This document shows positions 26,097-34,781 of a DNA stretch of 61,441 nt, piece after piece. Positions within the stretch are counted from its first letter, which is position 1; every line of letters starts with the position of its first letter. Origin of the DNA: Lachnospiraceae bacterium (lineage in GTDB: Bacteria; Bacillota; Clostridia; Lachnospirales; Lachnospiraceae); the NCBI GenBank assembly GCA_017467805.1, contig JAFUKJ010000107.1:1-61441 (forward strand). The letters are read 5' to 3'. The notes under the pieces are model-generated. The model had not been told where the DNA came from and made no database searches. It saw only the letters and a program-made list of their open reading frames with translations. The translations under genes and the position numbers were made by a program.

Positions 26097-26792
26097 TTAT
26101 TGCTCTAAAATAGCCTTCACAATAGAACTAATATGTATTTGCATTGTATCTAAGCAAGGAACAGGACTTACTTCATCATTCAGCAAAAGTGGAAGTTCTG
26201 TGCAGCCTAACACAATTGCTTCTATGCCATCCTCATTTTTCATTCGTGTAATAACGTTTTGAAAAATTAGTAGTGTTTCTTCTTTTACAATTCCAAGTTC
26301 TAACTCTGCGGATATTTTTTCATTGATTATTTCCATCTCACTTTCTAATGGAATAACAACTTGAATTCCATTATTAACAAAAGGAGTTTTAAAGAATTCT
26401 CCTGTCATCGTAAAAATTGTACCTAACAAACCTATTTTCTTTAATTGTCTATGATTTGCTTCTTCATAAGTCGCCTCTACAATACTAATCAATGGAATCG
26501 GCGATTGTTCCTTCAATCTGTCAAATACAATGTGTGGTGTATTGGCTGATAATGCCGCAAAGTCAGCACCGCTTCTAGCCAAATTATGGATTGCTTTCAG
26601 CAGATACTCTGTTAATTCATCATATTTCTTTTCACCACATAATTGTAAAACATAAAAAACATTTACACTTTCAATAGACAATTCAGGAAAAAGCGGTTTA
26701 TTTAACGCTTCCTGAACACCATATACAATATCGTGATAATATGGGATTGTTGATTCTGGCCCCATACCACCAACCAAACCTAATTTTTTCAT
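26097..26792 (-). CDS. Aspartate/glutamate racemase-family protein
   Basis: The 231-aa protein has the family N-terminus LGLVGGMGPESTIPYY and C-terminal LGCTELPLLL with the second catalytic Cys. The first catalytic position, usually a Cys in CNT-type motifs, reads SANTPHIVFD (Ala-Asn-Thr). It may therefore be a variant racemase or a different isomerase or lyase of the family, as for E. coli YgeA-like enzymes in which one Cys is replaced. Amino-acid substrate not assigned. Confidence 0.85.
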   Translation of the reverse strand: MKKLGLVGGMGPESTIPYYHDIVYGVQEALNKPLFPELSIESVNVFYVLQLCGEKKYDELTEYLLKAIHNLARSGADFAALSANTPHIVFDRLKEQSPIPLISIVEATYEEANHRQLKKIGLLGTIFTMTGEFFKTPFVNNGIQVVIPLESEMEIINEKISAELELGIVKEETLLIFQNVITRMKNEDGIEAIVLGCTELPLLLNDEVSPVPCLDTMQIHISSIVKAILEQ

Positions 26793-26827
26793 AAATCTCT
26801 CCTCGCCGTTACTTTATAGCATATGTC

Positions 26828-27430
26828 CTACACTCCAAATCGGTATTCCTTCTCATCCTTGTCGTTTGCCACTAAATGATATTTATTAATAATCATATCT
26901 GCAACCACATCTGGCTCAAGGTTAGTGTTATTAATTTTCAGATGATTTTCAAACCAAACCTCATCACTAGCTGTATTGAGTTTATGCCGCTCCACACTCT
27001 TTAAAATATCTGATTTGCTCCATTCTATATCTCTTTTGGAAGCCTTTCTTTCCATTCTATGTGGAGTTTCATTTCTCTCTAGTCGGGTTTCCAAGTCTGC
27101 ACTTAATTCCACAAAATAGAAGTTTCCTCCATTTTCCATGAACATATTAGCTAAGCTTGTCAGATATTCTCTTTCTTGAGGCATCTCAAATGCGCATACA
27201 TAAGTAAACAACAAATCCACATTATGCTTTATCGCCAATTCAAAAGCCTTTTCTCTAAAGAAAGCATTAAATTCTTTCTGCGCAGGCGTCGCAAATCCGA
27301 ATATTTTGTCCGATACCTCGATACTGTCATGATTCATCATCAGATTATACTTTAGTTTATCTCTTAGACTCTCAGCAACGGTCATCTTACCTACCGCTTG
27401 AGGTCCACATATTATGATTAAATTTGCCAT
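26828..27430 (-). CDS. P-loop AAA/kinase-like ATPase
   Basis: The 200-aa protein has N-terminal Walker A IIICGPQAVGKMTVAESL and a shikimate/gluconate-kinase-like layout, with a lid-type basic helix (RMERKASKRDIEWS) in the second half. This looks like a small-molecule kinase or AAA domain of accessory regions. Substrate unknown. 30-nt gaps link it to the racemase and DUF3788 genes. Confidence 0.78.
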   Translation of the reverse strand: MANLIIICGPQAVGKMTVAESLRDKLKYNLMMNHDSIEVSDKIFGFATPAQKEFNAFFREKAFELAIKHNVDLLFTYVCAFEMPQEREYLTSLANMFMENGGNFYFVELSADLETRLERNETPHRMERKASKRDIEWSKSDILKSVERHKLNTASDEVWFENHLKINNTNLEPDVVADMIINKYHLVANDKDEKEYRFGV

Positions 27431-27461
27431 AGTTTTCTCCCTACTCTACTTACCTTTTTCC

Positions 27462-28187
27462 TTATCTGTTCTCATATTGCATAGAAACATATGGAAGTAT
27501 ACCCCACGTTATTTCATCAGCATAATGAACTTCTGTATGTATCATGGAACGATAATCTGCTGAAGTTGCTTTTACACAAGGAAATTCTTTACACTCTCTA
27601 CATTCTAATAATCCTTTTTGTGATGCACAATCTTTAGCATTGCAAGGCTCGTCTTTACAATAACAATTATCGCTATAACATCCTTCGCATCGCATACTCC
27701 AGTCTGTTATCCCCCACATTCTAATTAAGTGAGGTTCCATGATAGTACGTAATGATTCATCCATATTAATATAATGAACACATAAATCACATCGTTGACC
27801 ACATTGAGAATAAATCGCATTATCTTTTGCAAAATGTTTGCGATTTGGTTTCTTCTTAATCACTATTAGCTTTTTGACTTCTTCCAATTGCTCTAATGTA
27901 GATACATCAATATACATCCATTTCCCATCATGAAATGTTTTGGAATTATCATAATAAGCAAGTATGTATTGTGAAAAATCATTTCTGTGCATTTCAAAAT
28001 ATTCACGCTCTTTTTTCCCAAATATAATTAGAAAAGTATATTTATTATCATGAATATAAATGGTAAGAATCGTTTTTGCCCCTTGTCTAAACTTTAATTC
28101 ATCTTTGCCATCACCAATTTCATCAAGACGGTACTTACCGCGCATAAATACCATTGTTTCATGACTTACTTGTTCAAGAATAGTCAT
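27462..28187 (-). CDS. DUF3788-DUF3795 fusion protein
   Basis: The start at 28187 (second ATG) has better spacing to GGGGG than the one two codons earlier. The N-terminal half (LKFRQGAKTILTIYIHDNKYTFLIIFGKKE) is DUF3788-like. The C-terminal half is Cys-rich in the DUF3795 style: CGQRCDLC, CEGCYSDNCYCKDEPC, CASQKGLLECRECKEFPC, a likely metal-binding module with about 14 Cys. Function unknown; such fusions occur in Clostridia. Confidence 0.8.
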   Translation of the reverse strand: MTILEQVSHETMVFMRGKYRLDEIGDGKDELKFRQGAKTILTIYIHDNKYTFLIIFGKKEREYFEMHRNDFSQYILAYYDNSKTFHDGKWMYIDVSTLEQLEEVKKLIVIKKKPNRKHFAKDNAIYSQCGQRCDLCVHYINMDESLRTIMEPHLIRMWGITDWSMRCEGCYSDNCYCKDEPCNAKDCASQKGLLECRECKEFPCVKATSADYRSMIHTEVHYADEITWGILPYVSMQYENR

Positions 28188-28208
28188 TACCATACCCCCA
28201 TTTGTTCA

Positions 28209-28652
28209 CTACATTAGCACTTTATCTATTGTTATTTTTTTCGACAAATGTATTTCTCCATCATCTATGTATCCCAATTTTCCATATACAGACTGGGCTA
28301 TCGTATTTTTCTTTCCTGTCAGAAGCTCATATTTATGAAGAGAATATTTTTCGTTACAATAATTTTCAGCATAAGTTATCATTTCACGTGCAATTCCTTT
28401 TTTACGATACTCTGACTTAACATACACCTCTGTAATCTCTGGCATATATTCCACATAACAAAACGACTTCTTTAACTGAACACACACAAATCCAACTAAT
28501 TTACCCTCTTCTTCGTCCACAACAACAACTTCCTGCTGATTATGCGCAAGAGAATCTCTAATCTTTTCAATGGTCGTTTCTCCCCTACCATTAAACTCAT
28601 CATTTAAAATATCTAATTGTTCTGCATCGCTCACAGTTGCTATTCTTACCAT
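28209..28652 (-). CDS. GNAT-family N-acetyltransferase
   Basis: ATG at 28652 has GGAGG at ideal spacing; the upstream GTG overlaps that site. The 147-aa product has VKSEYRKKGIAREMITYAENYC (acetyl-CoA loop) and AQSVYGKLGYIDDG. The ending resembles small aminoglycoside 3-N-acetyltransferase-like GNATs (AacC1 type), but substrate is not assignable. Confidence 0.88.
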   Translation of the reverse strand: MVRIATVSDAEQLDILNDEFNGRGETTIEKIRDSLAHNQQEVVVVDEEEGKLVGFVCVQLKKSFCYVEYMPEITEVYVKSEYRKKGIAREMITYAENYCNEKYSLHKYELLTGKKNTIAQSVYGKLGYIDDGEIHLSKKITIDKVLM

Positions 28653-28684
28653 AATTTCCTCCACGAATTAGCACTTATCCATAT

Positions 28685-29317
28685 TTATTGCGCACATTGA
28701 ATCATCGGATTGTCAACAAGCTCTATGCTGACCTGTATTGGATTTATATCTAATTTATTTATGTTCGTAACAACATTGCTTAAAACTCTATTTGCACTCT
28801 CAGCGCCTATTGCGCCATCGTACATAGACATAACCACATCATTTTTCAAGTCAATTCCAATAGACTCTAATACTGTTTTCAAATCTTTATTGCCCCTTAT
28901 CGCTTCCAGTACACTATTCAACTGAAAATAGCCATACAACATGACATTATTAAAAACCTCCTCTCCCCAGATGCTTTCATAATATTCCGCAAAACTAACA
29001 TCATTCGGCACTGGAGAAGGTATATTCGCCATTATTTCTTTTAGCATATTTTCTAGCTCTCTTATTCTGTTTTCTTCCCCTATATGTTTCCAATATGCTA
29101 CAGCAAATTCATTTACAAACATTTCATCCCTTACCCTGGACATGCTTATTTCCTGCGCATCAATCAAACAATGCCCTACTTCATGGACAATATTGTACCA
29201 GTGAAAATATAAATCAAACTTATACTGAATATTCTCTTCTCCAAATAGCATCTTATAGCCTGCTTGCTGCTCTTTGCTTCCAAGCTCATATTGTCCTGAT
29301 ATAATTTTATATGACAT
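28685..29317 (-). CDS. HExxH-motif protein, putative zinc metallopeptidase of unknown family
   Basis: ATG at 29317 is supported by AAGGAG. The 210-aa product contains IVHEVGHCLIDAQE followed by FVNEFAVAYW, an HExxH plus downstream Asn-Glu pattern expected for a zinc-binding gluzincin-type site. No signal peptide is present, so it is cytoplasmic. I do not recognise a named family. It lies among GNAT and AlkZ-like genes; a role in regulator cleavage (as in ImmA/IrrE proteins) is possible but unproven. Confidence 0.7.
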   Translation of the reverse strand: MSYKIISGQYELGSKEQQAGYKMLFGEENIQYKFDLYFHWYNIVHEVGHCLIDAQEISMSRVRDEMFVNEFAVAYWKHIGEENRIRELENMLKEIMANIPSPVPNDVSFAEYYESIWGEEVFNNVMLYGYFQLNSVLEAIRGNKDLKTVLESIGIDLKNDVVMSMYDGAIGAESANRVLSNVVTNINKLDINPIQVSIELVDNPMIQCAQ

Positions 29318-29347
29318 ATCTCTGCTCTCCTTAAAATCCAACCTAAT

Positions 29348-30028
29348 TTACAAAATAAATTTCTTGATTACCTTCTCCTGCGCATCTGGATTCAACTCCA
29401 TAATTCTGTCATGAATTTTTTGATATGCCTCATCATAAGTATAGTTCCCCGACAAATCCTCACCCCAGAACTCTTCTACTGTACAGAAAACGGTACTATT
29501 CCAGCCATAAGGCTCGCCTGCTTTATTAAGCTTTGGCATACGTCCACACATGGTAACAAAAAGATTCTTCTGCAAATTCGTGAGTGCTTTGTCAAACTGG
29601 CTTGATGTCTCCTTTGTAATGCAGCAATCTCGCTTCAAATCATGAAGTGCAATCCTGCTGTTCTCACGAATCACTTCGTAAATCTGCTTTTCCAACTGAT
29701 TCAACTTACCAATATCATACCAATCCTCAAAGCTCATTCCCTGTCTTCGCACCGCAAGAAAATATGGATACCATTCTCTTGTGATATAGCCGCTTGTCCC
29801 AAAGAATACCTTACCATATGCAATATCTTTTCTCTCCTCCAGTACACGCATTCTCCACTCCCACGGGTCAGTTTCAGGATTTCCTGTATGCCATACAATC
29901 GGGCAATCTGGAAGTGTCGTCTTCCAATCAAACGGAATAATCGCATAGATTCCCTTCGCATTTCCTCCACCCATGGAGAATCCGCATCTTTGTAGCTCCT
30001 CACAAAATTCATCAAATGAATTTACCAT
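29348..30028 (-). CDS. AlkZ-related winged-helix protein
   Basis: The 226-aa protein begins with a segment of the type FCEELQRCGFSMGGGNAKGIYAIIPF, and a winged-helix stretch (LEKQIYEVIRENSRIALHDLKRD) leads into a WFxxxC-like late domain. It resembles the short proteins annotated as AlkZ-related, which share the winged-helix part of YcaQ/AlkZ DNA glycosylases but lack their full catalytic region. Role unknown. Confidence 0.55.
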   Translation of the reverse strand: MVNSFDEFCEELQRCGFSMGGGNAKGIYAIIPFDWKTTLPDCPIVWHTGNPETDPWEWRMRVLEERKDIAYGKVFFGTSGYITREWYPYFLAVRRQGMSFEDWYDIGKLNQLEKQIYEVIRENSRIALHDLKRDCCITKETSSQFDKALTNLQKNLFVTMCGRMPKLNKAGEPYGWNSTVFCTVEEFWGEDLSGNYTYDEAYQKIHDRIMELNPDAQEKVIKKFIL

Positions 30029-30045
30029 GTCTTAATTCCCACCTT

Positions 30046-30993
30046 TTATAATGTCTTAACCCAATTTTCCAGCATCTCACATGACCAGTTATAGCCATCC
30101 CTTGTATCATATTGTCGATAGTCACACTCCAATGACGCAATTAAAAAAAGATAAATGTCGTACCATTTAGCACGCTTCTCCTGCTCTGGCGTTAGCTTTG
30201 TGATTCCATAACCATCGAAAAATCCCTGCTCATAGCCATAGGTTCTAAAACCAACCTCCATCAGTTCATCAGCCCATAAGCATCTCTCAAAATCAATGAT
30301 TCCCGTTACTCTTTTATCTTTTACAAATACATTTCCTGCCCAAATATCCCAATGAACAAGCTTAGGTTGTCTTACCTCGTCAAATATATATCTGTCCTGT
30401 TCTAAAAGGGCAAGTAAATCAGCCTTTGTAATCGGGCGTGCAATATTCTTACGCTCTGCATCCGCAAAGGTATCCTCTAGCATACTCTTAAACACCTCAT
30501 ACCAGTTACTGCCCTGCTTGTCTCCCTGACAATAATAGCCAAACCTATCATTAGTCAGCTGATTAAGCTGCTTTGTATACTCGCCGATTTGCTTGTGAAT
30601 CTCATATTTTTCCTCTGTGGAATATTCGTCCATGCAGGTAGAGAAGCTTTTTCCCTCCAACATTTCCATAAAGAAATATGGTCGTTCACAAATGACACAA
30701 CTGTCATCATAAAACAAAACATTTGGCACAGGTACACTTGTTTCTTTTGCTATCTTACGCATCGAATCCACTTCACTGTACATGATATTCTTTTCATGCG
30801 TCATGATATCAATATCTTTTGGCGGCGCGATTTTTAATATCACCGACTGATTATTTACCTGTATTTTATAGGCTATATTGAAAAAGCCTTCTGTAAGCTC
30901 CTCCATACTCTCTACCTTACAGCCAAATGCCTTTTCCACCATGGCATTAATGCACTCTTCTGAAAGAGTGCTCTTTGTAATACTTACTGGCAT
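30046..30993 (-). CDS. Aminoglycoside phosphotransferase (APH)-family protein
   Basis: The 315-aa kinase-fold protein has VILKIAPP (ATP Lys), catalytic loop LVHWDIWAGNVFV (HxDxxxxN) and the metal site VTGIIDFERC. The family includes aminoglycoside, choline and homoserine kinases. The sequence alone does not show antibiotic resistance. It lies 17 nt upstream of the AlkZ-like gene and 6 nt after a GNAT gene on the same strand. Confidence 0.88.
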   Translation of the reverse strand: MPVSITKSTLSEECINAMVEKAFGCKVESMEELTEGFFNIAYKIQVNNQSVILKIAPPKDIDIMTHEKNIMYSEVDSMRKIAKETSVPVPNVLFYDDSCVICERPYFFMEMLEGKSFSTCMDEYSTEEKYEIHKQIGEYTKQLNQLTNDRFGYYCQGDKQGSNWYEVFKSMLEDTFADAERKNIARPITKADLLALLEQDRYIFDEVRQPKLVHWDIWAGNVFVKDKRVTGIIDFERCLWADELMEVGFRTYGYEQGFFDGYGITKLTPEQEKRAKWYDIYLFLIASLECDYRQYDTRDGYNWSCEMLENWVKTL

Positions 30994-30999
30994 ATTTTC

Positions 31000-31773
31000 C
31001 TACTCCCTTTTATTCATCCCATCTGTAAACTCTCGACTCTTTACGGTCATTTCCACCCATGCAGGTCTAAATCCGCTCTTTATTGCATTTCTCGCTGACT
31101 TCACATTCGACCATGCGCAGCAGTAAAATGGTACTTTCTCTTGTTTCAATATTTCTATCGCTAATCTGCTCGTAAGTGCACTTGCAATTCCCTGTCTACG
31201 GTACTCTGGAAGAACATCTACACCAATCTGCCACATTGTGTCACAGTCTGCTGAACACCCTGCCAGTCCAATTAATTTCCCCTGATTATATGCTCCAACG
31301 CCTAACACATCCAAATGCTTTCTATCCTCACACAATGCATTACTCCACGCATCTACATACAAATCTGCAAAATCTTCCTGCGTTAGAACTCTTAACTCAT
31401 ATGCGCAGGTCCGCTCTTTTAAAATCGAAACATCTGGCAAAAAGTACTCAGCCATGAAGCAAACTCGCATTCCGCGCTCCTGCATGGCATCATTTAATAT
31501 ATGCATATTAGGTGTCTCGAAGCTGTGTTCCACAGAATAAGTATTTATGTAATGTCTTACAATATCCTCGTACTCCTTCTGCACGGAAGCCACTATATTA
31601 TTTCCATAAGAAACCAAATCACATACAAATGGTAATTTTAAATACCGTCTTGCATTTGGATTTTCTTGTGAATATACCAGTTTATTCTCCTTACTTATAA
31701 AATCCGCTGGTTCACAGTTCGAATCTATTGCCGACTGTTCCATGGCAATTCTTAATATATCTTTGTTTGTCAT
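31000..31773 (-). CDS. GNAT-family N-acetyltransferase (long form)
   Basis: The 257-aa protein has the GNAT domain at the C-terminal half: IGVDVLPEYRRQGIASALTSRLAIEIL (acetyl-CoA loop) and AWSNVKSARNAIKSGFRPAWVEM. The N-terminal 120 residues are of unknown type. GGGAG precedes the ATG. Its start overlaps the upstream membrane-protein gene by 62 nt, which is unusual in this strand's otherwise tidy gene order. Confidence 0.85.
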   Translation of the reverse strand: MTNKDILRIAMEQSAIDSNCEPADFISKENKLVYSQENPNARRYLKLPFVCDLVSYGNNIVASVQKEYEDIVRHYINTYSVEHSFETPNMHILNDAMQERGMRVCFMAEYFLPDVSILKERTCAYELRVLTQEDFADLYVDAWSNALCEDRKHLDVLGVGAYNQGKLIGLAGCSADCDTMWQIGVDVLPEYRRQGIASALTSRLAIEILKQEKVPFYCCAWSNVKSARNAIKSGFRPAWVEMTVKSREFTDGMNKRE

Positions 31774-32230
31774 ACTTCTCCCTTTTCAATTCCTTTACAA
31801 TTCTACTTGTTTCAAAATCTCTATTTTTTATTCTGGTAATAATCTCCCAATTAGGATAGGATAATCTGATTACATAATAATTAACATACTCAATGCACGA
31901 AAATACAAACCAAAAGACTGTCATAACGAAATATGTACTTCTTACTTTACCCATGTTCACAAACATAATGACTAACCCTAGAAATAGTAAAATCAAATTT
32001 AGATACCTAAATAATCCATATACGCTATGTATTCGATTAATAGCATTTTTCTTTATTTTTTGTAATAACAAAAACCAATAAGCTGAACCTTGTAATAGAA
32101 TAAAACTACATACTGATAAATGGTAAATCACCGAAACAGAATACATTTTTAGTTCAGCTACAACAATAATCCAAAATAATAATACACTTACTAATTCACC
32201 AGAATATAAACTTTTTAACTTTTTTTCCAT
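31712..32230 (-). CDS. Small membrane protein (four helices), unknown function
   Basis: The 172-aa protein has four hydrophobic helices (residues 13-30, 35-57, 70-92 and 98-118) and a basic C-terminal tail of about 50 residues. The ATG follows the HD-gene stop without a gap, with AAGGAG inside the upstream gene. Its 3' end overlaps the GNAT gene by 62 nt, so the tail may be an extension after a lost stop codon. Confidence 0.6.
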   Translation of the reverse strand: MEKKLKSLYSGELVSVLLFWIIVVAELKMYSVSVIYHLSVCSFILLQGSAYWFLLLQKIKKNAINRIHSVYGLFRYLNLILLFLGLVIMFVNMGKVRSTYFVMTVFWFVFSCIEYVNYYVIRLSYPNWEIITRIKNRDFETSRIVKELKREKYDKQRYIKNCHGTVGNRFEL

Positions 32231-32701
32231 CTACTTCTCCTTGATTTGCATTTCTTCCAATAAACTACAAAATCTCTCCTGCTCATTCGCCTTCACTTCA
32301 ACCAACGGATTATATAAAACATGTTGCATCACATCCGCATCCTTCAAAATTTCATCTAAAGGGCCATGTTCTAACTCTTTGTCACTATGATGATAAATTG
32401 CAGTACATACTGCCTCTATTTCGTCCTTAGAAAAGATATTTAATTCTTTCAAGATATCTCTTGCCATATCAGCACCCTTATGTGCATGGTCTTCGGAACT
32501 CATAGTTGCATAGGTCGAAATATCATGTAACATCCCCGCAATAATAGCTAACTCTACATTCTCTCCACGTTTCATCGCTAGAAGTCCACAAGCTTGAGAA
32601 ACACCATACAAGTGCACATACGCACAGCGTCTTTCTTCATTATCTTTTATATCCAATATCATATCATCTACAACTTCTCGTACTCGTTCAATTCGATTCA
32701 T
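32231..32701 (-). CDS. HD-domain phosphohydrolase
   Basis: The ATG at 32701 with GAGGG upstream is preferred over one six codons earlier. The 156-aa protein carries the HD signature: AGMLHDISTY (His-Asp) with HAHKGADMA and IYHHSD, as in YedJ-like or nucleotide-hydrolysing HD proteins. Substrate unknown. Confidence 0.82.
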   Translation of the reverse strand: MNRIERVREVVDDMILDIKDNEERRCAYVHLYGVSQACGLLAMKRGENVELAIIAGMLHDISTYATMSSEDHAHKGADMARDILKELNIFSKDEIEAVCTAIYHHSDKELEHGPLDEILKDADVMQHVLYNPLVEVKANEQERFCSLLEEMQIKEK

Positions 32702-32830
32702 AGCTGTTCCCTCTGTCATTTATCATGCTCTCTTATTAATAATTTCCTGCGGTGTTTTTTCCTTTATATCCTCGAATCTGCAACCACAAATATCGCAATT
32801 TTTACTATTTACCTTTAGTCTTCTATTTCC

Positions 32831-33139
32831 TCAAGTACTACATTCATAATATGTATCACTAATTTTTAACTTTATATTCTTATGACGACTATAATAAGCA
32901 TCTATTTTTTTATCCTGTCTCAACTCTATTGCCAAGTGAATGAAAAAGCCTGCTAAAATGATTCCACCGATAGCGACAGAAGCTATTATTAATATTGAAA
33001 TCAGCTTTAACGCCACTACTTGATTAATCATCAGTAAAATTATCGGTATTCCCAGCGCAAATATACATCCTATACCTATCACTTTTCCGCCATAATCAAT
33101 GGAATTTATCTTCTTCACTACAATATCCCCTCTATTCAA
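32831..33139 (-). CDS. Small two-helix membrane protein, apparently cut by UGA in a zinc-ribbon
   Basis: The 102-aa frame has two membrane helices (about 20-40 and 45-70) and ends YYECST followed by TGA at 32831-32833. The same frame stays open for 35 more codons (to TGA at 32723-32725), reading GNRRLKVNSKNCDICGCRFE. With Cys in place of the stop this gives C-x-x-C-G...C-x-x-C-G, a zinc ribbon. TGA differs from a Cys codon by one base. Either the gene has a nonsense mutation in its ribbon or the codon is read through. The membrane part itself looks normal and may still be made. Confidence 0.6.
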   Translation of the reverse strand: MNRGDIVVKKINSIDYGGKVIGIGCIFALGIPIILLMINQVVALKLISILIIASVAIGGIILAGFFIHLAIELRQDKKIDAYYSRHKNIKLKISDTYYECST

Positions 33140-33164
33140 GATAACAATATTTCCAACTAATACT

Positions 33165-33192
33165 TTGACATTCTTCTTATCTATGCTATACT
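33165..33192 (+). promoter_or_regulatory. Strong promoter upstream of the Rpn nuclease gene
   Basis: TTGACA (33165-33170), a 16-nt spacer and TATACT (33187-33192) with an upstream TGC extension. The start would be about 105 nt before the ATG, leaving a long leader. Confidence 0.75.
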
Positions 33193-33223
33193 CATTAAGC
33201 AGGCAATTCTTATACTTGTTTTG

Positions 33224-33250
33224 TTACCAGTTCTGGTAATTTCTTTTTTC
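33224..33250 (+). terminator. Possible attenuator hairpin in the Rpn leader
   Basis: The perfect palindrome TTACCAGTTCTGGTAA (33224-33239) is followed by TTTCTTTTTTC inside the 5' leader. The stem is short (6-7 bp), so early termination would be partial. It could instead be an operator. Confidence 0.45.
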
Positions 33251-33302
33251 TGGCATATCGCCAAATTTTCAAATTTTTATTTCACAAAAGAAAGGATTTT
33301 TT

Positions 33303-34193
33303 ATGCAACAAGAACAATCAAATCTAGTACCTTTTTCAACTTTGCAGGAGGCTCATGGTGTCATTCCATACAATATGACGAATGACTATATGTTTCGTGC
33401 AGTCTTGCAATCTAACAATTTTGTACTTTGTGGTCTTATCCGCTCATTACTACATCTCTCAGAGAAAAACAGTCTTACCGCGGAAATCACAAATCCCATT
33501 ATTCTAGGGGAATCCATTGAAGACAAAGAATTCCGACTAGATATTAATGTAACTATTAACAATTCCATTCTGTTGAATTTGGAAATGCAGATTGCGAACA
33601 AACTTAACTGGCCCAATCGTTCTATTGTCTATCTGTGCCGTTCCTTTGACCAAATCAATCATGGCGAGGATTACAATGATATCCAACCTGCAATTCATAT
33701 TGGATTTCTTAACTACACTCTCTTTGATAATTACCCTGAATTTTATGCCAAATACAAGCTTATGAACATCAAAAATCACCATGTCTATAGTGACAACTTC
33801 GACCTTCGTGTGATAGACTTAACTCAGATAGAATTAGCAACTGACGAAGACAAGCAGTTCCATACTGATTATTGGGCAAGGCTTTTCAAAGCTAAAACAT
33901 GGGAGGAATTAATTATGCTTTCCGATGAAAATATCTACTTAAACGAAGCTTCAAAAACGATATTCAAACTGAGTGCCGAAGACCAAATTCGCAAGCGTTG
34001 CCGCGACCGCGAAGATTATTATTCCGATATTCGTTCTTACCAAAAGGCTATTGCTGAACGGGATGCAACAATCGCTGAACGAGACACTACAATTGCTGAG
34101 CAAGATGCTACAATTGCCAAGCAAGATGCAAGTATTGTATCCCTACAAGAGCGTATCAAAGAACTTGAAGCACAATTAGCAAATCAAAAGTGA
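33303..34193 (+). CDS. Rpn-family recombination-promoting nuclease/putative transposase
   Basis: The 296-aa protein has the PD-(D/E)XK core typical of Rpn/PDDEXK transposase-like proteins: TNDYMFRAVLQ near residue 25, the Asp in KEFRLDINVTIN and the Glu-x-Gln in LLNLEMQIAN. The C-terminus has a tandem 7-residue repeat (IAERDAT, IAERDTT, IAEQDAT, IAKQDAS) and then IKELEAQL, a coiled coil of about 45 residues. Such genes occur in multiple copies in Lachnospiraceae. The 21-bp DNA repeats could vary in number. The gene has its own promoter and terminator and runs against its neighbours. Confidence 0.88.
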   Translation: MQQEQSNLVPFSTLQEAHGVIPYNMTNDYMFRAVLQSNNFVLCGLIRSLLHLSEKNSLTAEITNPIILGESIEDKEFRLDINVTINNSILLNLEMQIANKLNWPNRSIVYLCRSFDQINHGEDYNDIQPAIHIGFLNYTLFDNYPEFYAKYKLMNIKNHHVYSDNFDLRVIDLTQIELATDEDKQFHTDYWARLFKAKTWEELIMLSDENIYLNEASKTIFKLSAEDQIRKRCRDREDYYSDIRSYQKAIAERDATIAERDTTIAEQDATIAKQDASIVSLQERIKELEAQLANQK

Positions 34194-34199
34194 TTTTTT

Positions 34200-34229
34200 T
34201 ACCTGTCTTTTTTAAGGCAGGTATTTTTA
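34200..34229 (+). terminator. Intrinsic terminator of the Rpn gene
   Basis: TACCTG-(tct..aag)-CAGGTA stem followed by TTTTTAT; it overlaps the end of the convergent GNAT gene. Confidence 0.75.
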
Positions 34230-34760
34230 TATCTCAAAATACTCTTCCTTCAATATCGCATAACACAATCTGTCGTATTTATTTCCATTTAGATAGACAG
34301 CCTTTCTCTCGCGACCTTCCAGTGTCATCCCACAACGTGTAATCACCTTCTGCGCACCTGCATTAATTTCAAGAGTGTTTGCTGTAATTCTTTCCATACC
34401 AAGATAACGGAAACCATAATCTATCATAAGCTGTACTGCCTCTGTTCCATAACCTTTCGCACGATTTTCTATCTTAGCAATCCCAAGACCTACAGAACAG
34501 CTTCTATTCTTCACACTAATATCCTGTAAGGCAACATCACCTATGACACTTCCGTCATTTAAGAACACTCCCAATCGCACATTTTGATTTCCCTGTAGTT
34601 TCTGTATCTCATCAAACCATCCATCCGCCTTTTCATCCGAATGTCCTATATTGAATTCCTCTGTCGGATGTTCAAAATCGTATTCAAAATCATTCCAAAG
34701 CTGCTTGCAATCTTTACGCTCAAGCAACGCTAAATATATGTTTTTTCCTTGTAATTTCAT
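34227..34760 (-). CDS. GNAT-family acetyltransferase (RimJ/RimL type)
   Basis: The 177-aa protein has the RimL-like layout: EIQKLQGNQNVRLGVFL, LGIAKIENRAKGYGTEAVQLMIDYGF (acetyl-CoA loop) and LEINAGAQKVITRCGMTLEGRER. Last gene of the apparent operon that starts at dcd (39354); it lies 21 nt after the lipoprotein gene. Confidence 0.9.
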   Translation of the reverse strand: MKLQGKNIYLALLERKDCKQLWNDFEYDFEHPTEEFNIGHSDEKADGWFDEIQKLQGNQNVRLGVFLNDGSVIGDVALQDISVKNRSCSVGLGIAKIENRAKGYGTEAVQLMIDYGFRYLGMERITANTLEINAGAQKVITRCGMTLEGRERKAVYLNGNKYDRLCYAILKEEYFEI

Positions 34761-34781
34761 CGTCTTTTTACCTACTTCCTT

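Noticed and set aside
30046-30993. Aminoglycoside resistance determinant
   Set aside because: Only generic APH-fold motifs are present, and many family members are metabolic kinases.
32723-32833. Firm selenocysteine call at the UGA
   Set aside because: No convincing SECIS stem follows and no sel genes are visible; a nonsense change is simpler.
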